Below the pieces are notes generated by a model that worked only from the letters and a program-made list of their open reading frames with translations, was not told the origin of the DNA and ran no database searches. A stretch of DNA of 30,302 nt from an uncultured Prevotella sp. (GTDB lineage: Bacteria; Bacteroidota; Bacteroidia; Bacteroidales; Bacteroidaceae), in NCBI GenBank assembly GCA_934281565.1, contig CAKQXI010000014.1, positions 1 through 30,302 on the forward strand. Direction: 5' to 3'. The position numbers were made by a program, and so were the translations under genes. This document shows positions 1-5,425 of the stretch, piece by piece (the stretch's first letter is position 1; the number at the start of each line of letters is the position of its first letter).

Positions 1-45
1 CTTCATAATTCGCAATATTTTTAATTGTTTATTATATTTATCGCT

Positions 46-78
46 GCAAAGGTACACTTTTATTTTGAATAATCCAAA
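46..78 (-). promoter_or_regulatory. Bacteroidetes-type promoter reading off the left edge
   Basis: On the minus strand a TTTG (-33 element, plus coordinates 75-78) is followed after exactly 20 nt by TACCTTTGC (-7 element, 46-54), matching the Bacteroidetes primary sigma consensus TTTG-N19-21-TAnnTTTG. An ATG AAG on the minus strand sits at positions 6 to 1, about 40 nt downstream, so a gene probably starts here and runs out of the window. Only two of its codons are visible, so it is not listed as a gene. Confidence 0.7.
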
Positions 79-122
79 GAAATTAATTAAGAATTAATAA
101 TTAATAATTAAGAATTGGTTTG

Positions 123-188
123 CTCCGTACCAAGTCCGTATCAACTCCGTACCATCTCCGTACCAACTCCGTACCATCTCCGTACCAA
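123..188. repeat. Six tandem copies of an 11-bp repeat (CTCCGTACCAW)
   Basis: Six consecutive 11-bp units start at 123, 134, 145, 156, 167 and 178. Five match CTCCGTACCA followed by A or T. The second is GTCCGTATCAA. The array lies between the porin stop codon (209) and the promoter of the next gene to the left, so it would be in the 3' untranslated part of the porin transcript. Just left of it (about 79-118) is an AT-only tract built from repeated TTAATTAAGAATT-like words. Function unknown. Confidence 0.9.
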
Positions 189-208
189 GTTTACCCCCTG
201 CTGTTCTT

Positions 209-1246
209 TTAGAAATGCGTCATGAACTCTATGACTATCTTATCCTTCTCCGATGTCTTGGCGATAGCACCGTCACGATAGAAATACTTTTCGTAATTGA
301 TGCGAATATCAGAGATAAAGGGTTTGTTCAAACTCAAGGTCACTCCACCCGTAAGACGACTACGCTTGTAATCGTTGATGATCAAATCACCTGTCTCGCT
401 TTCCTTGCCATCTTGGTAACGGAGTCCGTCACTATGGTCGCTCATAAAGTCATAGCGCAACAATGGGGAGACCTTGTATATCATGCTACCGTGGACAGGA
501 ATATCGTAGCAGACAAAGCTATCAAAGGCATGGACAGGATGGAACACACCCTTGGAATAATGCTTATAAAGGTATTCCGCCTCAGCGATGAAGTTGCCCT
601 TATGGTAGGTGATGCCAGCATCATACATCATCACCGTTACATCAGATGGCTTAATCTTCTGGGTGCTCAACACAAGATTGACATTAGGGAAAAGGAACTG
701 TGCTTTCGCAGAGAAGTTGATGCCCTTGGTCCAATAGTCTTTCTGGTTGGTCAGTCCAGAGCCATTGAAAAGACCAGCATTCACGACGATAGGGAAACCA
801 ACGTTCCATGTGTAGCCCAGTTCGGCACCCACATCACGGACATTGCCCACTTGCTTGGCGATGAATGAACGGTTGGCGAAATATTGCTGATGGGGAGAGC
901 GGTGGGCATCAATGGTAAACGGCACACGCTCCTGTCCGATGGTGAACTGCAATGTCTTCCATGGGGCAATGCGAGTGTAAGCATCGAGCATCTTGATCTT
1001 CCCCTCGTCACAGAGGTCTATCTCCGCCTTATAGCTCACCTCCGGAGCCACCTTTCCAGACACATTGACACGAGCCGTGCGCACCTCGAAGCGTCCCTCT
1101 CCCTCCTCGGTCTGATATTCATATTTGGAACGTAATGTACCGCCAATCTTGGGAGTTCTGTCGAAACCATCATGAGCATCTTGCGCCCATGCCGTAGAGA
1201 AACACATACTAAAACATAACAATACCAAGCAATCAATTTTCTTCAT
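209..1246 (-). CDS. Phosphate-selective porin O/P family outer-membrane protein
   Basis: A 345-residue protein with a cleavable signal peptide (about residues 1-22, ending CFSTAWAQ) followed by a beta-barrel-like sequence of alternating hydrophobic and polar residues, ending in the Phe typical of outer-membrane barrels. The region around residues 50-150 (RTARVNVSGKV, YKAEIDL, IGQERVPFTI, then the RSFI and VGNVRDVGAELGY stretches) resembles the Bacteroidetes OprP/OprO-like porin family (PF07396). Known members form anion- or phosphate-selective channels. The gene diverges from the polyphosphate genes, and the shared upstream region carries direct-repeat half-sites like a Pho box, which supports a role in phosphate uptake. 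Substrate choice is inferred from family and context, because selectivity residues cannot be read from sequence alone. The start is the ATG at 1246, just before a typical signal peptide. Confidence 0.85.
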   Translation of the reverse strand: MKKIDCLVLLCFSMCFSTAWAQDAHDGFDRTPKIGGTLRSKYEYQTEEGEGRFEVRTARVNVSGKVAPEVSYKAEIDLCDEGKIKMLDAYTRIAPWKTLQFTIGQERVPFTIDAHRSPHQQYFANRSFIAKQVGNVRDVGAELGYTWNVGFPIVVNAGLFNGSGLTNQKDYWTKGINFSAKAQFLFPNVNLVLSTQKIKPSDVTVMMYDAGITYHKGNFIAEAEYLYKHYSKGVFHPVHAFDSFVCYDIPVHGSMIYKVSPLLRYDFMSDHSDGLRYQDGKESETGDLIINDYKRSRLTGGVTLSLNKPFISDIRINYEKYFYRDGAIAKTSEKDKIVIEFMTHF

Positions 1247-1289
1247 GTCAAATACACCTTATCAATATACATACTTTCTAAAATCTGCC

Positions 1290-1346
1290 GCAAATTTAGG
1301 TACATGATGTTTCTGACATGCGACAGCAGCGTTACATTCCTGTGAC
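1290..1346 (-). promoter_or_regulatory. Porin promoter with Pho-box-like direct repeats
   Basis: On the minus strand a -7 element TAAATTTGC lies at 1298-1290. No TTTG is present at the -33 spacing. Instead, half-sites GTCACA (starting at 1346), GTAACG (1335) and GTCGCA (1324) follow one another at exactly 11 bp, with a further GTCAGA at 1317. Direct repeats with an 11-bp period that cover the -35 region are the hallmark of PhoB/PhoP-type binding sites. The missing -33 element fits an activator-dependent promoter. That the regulator is PhoB-like is inferred from the function of the genes. Confidence 0.6.
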
Positions 1347-1357
1347 GAAACAAGAAC

Positions 1358-1447
1358 GTAACATGGCGTAACCTCTTTGTAACATCATCGTCATAAACAC
1401 GTAACCCTCTTTGCGAGGCTTATGTCATAAATTCGATGTACCTTTGC
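1358..1447 (+). promoter_or_regulatory. LRR-ppk1 promoter with Pho-box-like direct repeats
   Basis: The -7 element TACCTTTGC is at 1439-1447. The nearest upstream TTTG (1410-1413) is 25 nt away, too far for the usual -33 position. Half-sites GTAACA (1358), GTAACC (1368), GTAACA (1379), GTCATA (1390), GTAACC (1401) and GTCATA (1424) lie on one helix face at 10-11 bp steps, with one step skipped around 1412. The arrangement mirrors the opposed array for the porin. A single response regulator may therefore control both transcripts. Confidence 0.6.
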
Positions 1448-1503
1448 AAGCGAAAGTAAGAAGGTAAAAAGTCTTTGACTATAGATATTAATACATATTT
1501 TAA

Positions 1504-2169
1504 ATGAAAGAAAGCAAGAAAGTGATCTTGGACATTCTGAAAAAGAAAAGTTCCAAGAAAGATGGAAAGTTCGAGAACCTGGTTCTTAATCTCGCGCTAC
1601 AAAAGATTGATAGCGACAGTTTTGAATTTGATGGCGAGGCAGTATATACCGCCGACAAGAAACGACTGGTATATTGCATGAGCCACAAGACCAGCTTCAC
1701 TGTTCCTGAGGGTGTGGAAATCATCGGGGAAATGGCTTTCCGTGGAAAGAAACAGTTGAAGGACATCGTCATCGCCAGCACCGTAAAGGAAATAGACCAT
1801 GATGCTTTCTACGACTGTGACGAGCTTGACAATGTACATATCCCTGCAAACGTAAAGGAAATCAAGGGATATGCTTTCGCCGAATGTGACAAGCTGAAGA
1901 AAATCACCTTTGACGGAGTGCCCAAGCAGTTGAGCCGCCATACATTCGACGACTGTGACCAGCTACACGACATCATCGTTCCCACGGGCGCAGTCAAGGC
2001 TTTCAGAAAAGAACTGCACTACATTGACGGAGATACCGAGTACATCATCTCGGAAAAAACGGCTTCCACAGCTTCCACTGATTTACACAGATTGGAGGAT
2101 ACCAACAACACGAAAAAGACGGAAAAGACTGACAAAAAGAAAAAGGAAGCTGTAAAGGCTAAACAATAA
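1504..2169 (+). CDS. Cytoplasmic BspA-type leucine-rich-repeat protein with lysine-rich tail
   Basis: A 221-residue protein with about four LRR_5/BspA-type repeats (roughly residues 69-161), recognised by the recurring pattern V-x-x-I-x-x-x-A/T-F-x-x-C-x-x-L-x-x-I-x-I-P. Bacteroidales proteins of this type are usually secreted or on the surface. This one has no signal peptide or lipobox: it begins MKESKKVILDILKKK, so it should stay in the cytoplasm. The tail (residues 204-220) has nine lysines in 17 residues. The gene ends 12 nt before ppk1 and shares its promoter, so it is almost certainly co-transcribed with it. No enzymatic motif is visible. A role as a partner or target of polyphosphate kinase, or as a polyphosphate-binding protein, is an inference from the lysine-rich tail and the linkage. 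Confidence 0.8.
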   Translation: MKESKKVILDILKKKSSKKDGKFENLVLNLALQKIDSDSFEFDGEAVYTADKKRLVYCMSHKTSFTVPEGVEIIGEMAFRGKKQLKDIVIASTVKEIDHDAFYDCDELDNVHIPANVKEIKGYAFAECDKLKKITFDGVPKQLSRHTFDDCDQLHDIIVPTGAVKAFRKELHYIDGDTEYIISEKTASTASTDLHRLEDTNNTKKTEKTDKKKKEAVKAKQ

Positions 2170-2181
2170 AAGACACGCTTT

Positions 2182-4215
2182 ATGACCAAGGAAGATATGA
2201 TAAAGAATGCCTACGTGGAAAGGGACGTGAGCTGGATGTACTTCAACCATCGCATCCTACAGGAAGCAGAGAAAGAATACGTGCCTCTGCTGGAACGCCT
2301 CTCTTTCCTCGGCATCTACTCCAACAACCTTGACGAGTTCTTTCGGGTTCGCATAGCTTCGCTCAACCGTATGCTCGATGGCAAGTTGGGCAAGGGAGCG
2401 CAACAGCAAATCAAGAAGTCGCTCAAGACCATCAACAAGCTCAATGAAGCCTATTCGCAAGAATACACCGATGCGGTGGACAGAGTATTCCGCGAGCTTG
2501 AAGTACACAAGATCCGTCTCGTCACGGAGTCAAGCCTCAACAAAGAGCAACAGCAGTTCCTTACCCAGTTCTTCTACGACAAGCTCAATGGCTCTGTCAA
2601 TCCCATCTGGCTGTCGGAGATCAACGACCTCTCCACCTTAGAGGACAACCGCATCTATCTTATCGTAGAAAAGAACGACGGAGAAAAGAAGAAATATGCC
2701 GTGGTGAAAGTACCCGACCGCATCTATGGACGATGGGTGAAGATACCATCGAGCGATGGCTTCGACAACATCATGTACCTTGATGACGTCATCCGTTATT
2801 GCTTGCCATTGGTATTCTTAGGCTTCAAGGAGAGCAGTTACCGTGCTTTCTCATTCAAGTTCACCAAGGATGCCGAAATGGAGATGGACAACGATGCCGA
2901 CTTCGGTACGATGGAGAAGATTGCGTTAGGCGTAAGCAGCAGGAAGAAAGGTGAGGCAGTACGTGTCATCTACGACCATGAGATGCCCAAGGAAATGCAA
3001 AAGAAAATCCGTGAGCGACTGAACACCAAGGAACTGGATGCTTCGCTCGCTGGCGGAAGATACCAAAATCACAAGGACCTGATGAGTTTCCCAGACTGTG
3101 GACATAAAGAACTGAAATATGAGAAATGGACACCTATCATGAAGCCAGAGTTCTTGAGCAACGAGAGCATCTTGGACCAAATCAGGAAGAAAGACCGTTT
3201 TATCCATGTTCCTTACCATAGCTTCAACGGTTATATCCGTGTGCTCCGTGAGGCTGCCACCAAGCCAGAGGTGAAGTCCATCAAGACAACCCTCTATCGC
3301 TTGGCGAAAGACTCGAAAGTGGTGAAGGCACTCATCACCGCCGCACGAAACGGCAAGAAAGTAACGGCAGTGGTGGAACTGTTGGCTCGGTTTGACGAGG
3401 AAAGCAACATCAAGTGGAGCAAGCGTATGCAAGAAGAAGGTGTCAATGTCATCTTCGGCGTGGAGGGCTTGAAAATCCATAGCAAGCTATTATACATAGA
3501 GTCGAAGAAAGGCAACATCGCCTGCATCGGAACTGGTAATTTCCATGAGGGCAACGCCAAGATATACACCGACTACCTGATGATGACGGCTCGCCATAAG
3601 ATAGTGAACGAAGTAGCCAAGGTGTTCGACTTCATCGGTCGTCCATTCTCGCAGTTCCGTTTCAACGAGCTGCTTGTTTCCCCAAACTCCATGAAAAGCC
3701 GTATCCTGAGGATGCTCGACATGGAAATCAAGAATGCCAACGAGGGAAAAGAGGCTTGGGTGAAGATGAAAATCAACCATATCACCGACACCGACATGGT
3801 ATCGAAGCTATACCAAGCATCGAAAGCAGGTGTGAAGATAGACATCGTCATCCGAGGCAACTGTTCTCTTGTGCCCGGCATCCCCAAGGTGAGCGACAAC
3901 ATCCATTGCGTAGGCATCATCGACCGCTACTTAGAACATAGTCGCATCCTTATCTTTGCCAATGGTGGCAAGCCTCGCTATTTCATCGGTTCCGCCGACT
4001 GGATGCCTCGTAATCTTATCAACCGCATCGAGGTCCTTACTCCTGTCTACGATGAAGATATGCAAGCTGACTTGATGCGCACCGTATCTTACGGCATGAG
4101 GGATACACAAAATGGTAGGGTCGTGGATGGCAAGGGAACCAACAACTTTGTTGAAGGGCCTGCTTTCCGGAGTCAAGAGGAAATCTTTAAATTAATGTTG
4201 AATGTTGAGTGTTGA
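2182..4215 (+). CDS. ppk1: Polyphosphate kinase 1
   Basis: A 677-residue PPK1, close to the usual length (about 690), which reversibly makes polyphosphate from ATP. The N domain (from about residue 9, RDVSWMYFNHRIL, with NNLDEFFRVR) and the head domain precede two phospholipase-D-like C domains. The autophosphorylated histidine is H433 in LKIHSKLLYIESKKG, followed by the family signature GTGNFHEGNAKIYTDY. The second catalytic histidine is H586 in YLEHSRILIF, followed by SADWMPRN and NRIEVLTPV. Both key histidines are intact, so the enzyme should be active. The final residues LMLNVEC and the stop codon are encoded by an intergenic repeat (see the repeat at 4192-4217), so the natural C-terminus seems to have been replaced. 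It lies between the LRR gene and ppx in a phosphate-storage cluster. Confidence 0.97.
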   Translation: MTKEDMIKNAYVERDVSWMYFNHRILQEAEKEYVPLLERLSFLGIYSNNLDEFFRVRIASLNRMLDGKLGKGAQQQIKKSLKTINKLNEAYSQEYTDAVDRVFRELEVHKIRLVTESSLNKEQQQFLTQFFYDKLNGSVNPIWLSEINDLSTLEDNRIYLIVEKNDGEKKKYAVVKVPDRIYGRWVKIPSSDGFDNIMYLDDVIRYCLPLVFLGFKESSYRAFSFKFTKDAEMEMDNDADFGTMEKIALGVSSRKKGEAVRVIYDHEMPKEMQKKIRERLNTKELDASLAGGRYQNHKDLMSFPDCGHKELKYEKWTPIMKPEFLSNESILDQIRKKDRFIHVPYHSFNGYIRVLREAATKPEVKSIKTTLYRLAKDSKVVKALITAARNGKKVTAVVELLARFDEESNIKWSKRMQEEGVNVIFGVEGLKIHSKLLYIESKKGNIACIGTGNFHEGNAKIYTDYLMMTARHKIVNEVAKVFDFIGRPFSQFRFNELLVSPNSMKSRILRMLDMEIKNANEGKEAWVKMKINHITDTDMVSKLYQASKAGVKIDIVIRGNCSLVPGIPKVSDNIHCVGIIDRYLEHSRILIFANGGKPRYFIGSADWMPRNLINRIEVLTPVYDEDMQADLMRTVSYGMRDTQNGRVVDGKGTNNFVEGPAFRSQEEIFKLMLNVEC

Positions 4216-4217
4216 AT
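4192..4217 (+). repeat. TGTTGA-heptamer repeat that encodes the end of ppk1
   Basis: The word TGAATGTTGAGTGTTGAAT occurs at 4199-4217, at 4230-4248, reverse-complemented at 4351-4369 and, within a slightly longer match, at 8181-8199. In this first copy the last codons of ppk1 (TTA ATG TTG AAT GTT GAG TGT TGA) are made entirely of the repeat, including the stop codon at 4213-4215. Confidence 0.85.
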
Positions 4218-4226
4218 TTATTTCAA

Positions 4227-4372
4227 TGTTGAATGTTGAGTGTTGAATGTTGAATTAGGCTAACGCCCTTAAAACATCCAATAAAGGCAACACTCAACAT
4301 TGAAAGGTAATTCAACATTAAAAATAACTCAACATAAAAAATAATTCAACATTCAACACTCAACATTCAACA
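4227..4372. repeat. Element with a perfect 31-bp inverted repeat
   Basis: Positions 4227-4257 and 4342-4372 are perfect reverse complements over 31 bp. Each arm is built from heptamers of the type TGTTGAA and TGTTGAG. The 84-bp interior holds the module AGGCTAACGCCCTTAA (4257-4272) and further degenerate heptamers such as ATTCAACATT. It fills most of the 197-bp gap between ppk1 and ppx. It has no coding capacity. It could be a MITE-like element or a structured RNA between two cistrons. Confidence 0.85.
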
Positions 4373-4412
4373 CTAACAAAAAACATTAACAAAAAGTTCA
4401 ACATTATAAAAG

Positions 4413-5309
4413 ATGAAAACATTCGCAGCAATCGATATTGGCTCCAACGGAGCAAGGCTCCTCATCAAACGCTTCGACCCAGAAGCTATTCGCGAGGAAG
4501 ATAAAATCAAGAAAGTGATGTTCATTAGAATACCATTACGCCTTGGCAAGGATGTATTCTCGCTCGGAAAGATTTCCAAGGAACGGGAGAAGATGATGCT
4601 ACACATGATGAAAGGCTTCAAGCAATTCATGAAGCTCAACGATGTCGAGGCATTCCGAGCTTGTGCCACTTCCGCTATGCGAGATGCCGAGAATGGCAAG
4701 AAAGTCATCAAGAAGATAGAAAAACAAACTGGCATCAAGTTAGAGATTATCAAGGGACAAGAGGAAGCACAGCTTCTCTATAACAATCTTGTGGAGAAGA
4801 CCGACAGCAACGAAGGTAACTTTGCCTATATAGATGTAGGTGGTGGTAGTACGGAGGTGTCGCTCATACACGACGGCGTACTTGCCGAAAGCTATTCCTA
4901 CAACATGGGTACACTACGAATGTTGAGCGGAAAGATTACGCCAGAGACAGAAAAGCTGTTCAAGGACAACCTCTCTCGTTATGCCGAACAATATGGGGAC
5001 ATCCGCATCATTGGCTCTGGTGGTAACATCAATAAGCTCAACAAGCTCGTGAAACACGGCAAGAACGCCAAAGAACTGACAGTAACCGAACTGAAACGTA
5101 TCCACGGTATGATGAAGCCATTGAGCATCGAGGAACGAGAGATTTCCTTTGGACTGAAAGAAGACCGTGCTGATGTCATCATCCCTGCCGCTGAGATATT
5201 CCTCAAGGCTTGTGATTACTTGAAATGCGATACCATCATGGTACCGAACATCTCACTCGCCGACTCCATCGTTGATGGAATCATTGAGAGAGTGAAGAGG
5301 GAAGAATGA
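4413..5309 (+). CDS. ppx: Ppx/GppA-family exopolyphosphatase, short form
   Basis: A 298-residue member of the Ppx/GppA (ASKHA-fold) phosphatases, which release phosphate from polyphosphate or hydrolyse pppGpp. Visible motifs are the phosphate loop AIDIGSNGARLL (residues 6-17), ACATSAMRDAENG (83-95), IKGQEEAQLLYNNL (113-126, with the probable catalytic Glu at 117), YIDVGGGSTEVSLI (139-152) and RIIGSGGNINKLNKLV. It lacks the C-terminal HD domain of the roughly 510-residue E. coli Ppx, as is common in Bacteroidetes. Its place between ppk1 and a phosphate transporter favours polyphosphate over pppGpp as substrate, but sequence alone does not decide this. The start at 4413 follows an AT-rich leader, and no promoter consensus is visible in the preceding gap, so it is probably transcribed from the promoter upstream of the LRR gene. 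Confidence 0.9.
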   Translation: MKTFAAIDIGSNGARLLIKRFDPEAIREEDKIKKVMFIRIPLRLGKDVFSLGKISKEREKMMLHMMKGFKQFMKLNDVEAFRACATSAMRDAENGKKVIKKIEKQTGIKLEIIKGQEEAQLLYNNLVEKTDSNEGNFAYIDVGGGSTEVSLIHDGVLAESYSYNMGTLRMLSGKITPETEKLFKDNLSRYAEQYGDIRIIGSGGNINKLNKLVKHGKNAKELTVTELKRIHGMMKPLSIEEREISFGLKEDRADVIIPAAEIFLKACDYLKCDTIMVPNISLADSIVDGIIERVKREE

Positions 5310-5310
5310 G

Positions 5311-5406
5311 TTGATAGTTTATAGTTGATAGTTTATAGCATTAAGGGCGCAAGCCTAATTAAACATTAAACACTAAACATTAAATAAAGGGCGCAAGCCT
5401 AATTAT
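5311..5406. repeat. Mosaic of intergenic repeats between ppx and pit
   Basis: The gap holds two exact tandem copies of TTGATAGTTTATAG (5311-5324 and 5325-5338) and two copies of a GC-rich module, AAGGGCGCAAGCCTAATTA (5343-5361 and 5387-5405), separated by AACATTAAACACTAAACATT words. A third copy of the module lies reversed at 4257-4272 in the previous gap, with TT in place of CA in the loop. The module can form a GGC/GCC mini-stem with a GCAA (or GTTA) tetraloop. No promoter consensus is seen here. Confidence 0.8.
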
Positions 5407-5425
5407 TAATTATTAATTAAAATAA

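Noticed and set aside
215..868. A 217-residue open frame on the plus strand inside the porin gene
   Set aside because: It is antisense to a well-supported porin, has no promoter or family features, and its composition is that of a shadow frame.
4192..4372. The TGTTGA heptamer tracts as a CRISPR array
   Set aside because: The units are 7 bp with no unique spacers and face both ways. No cas gene is present.
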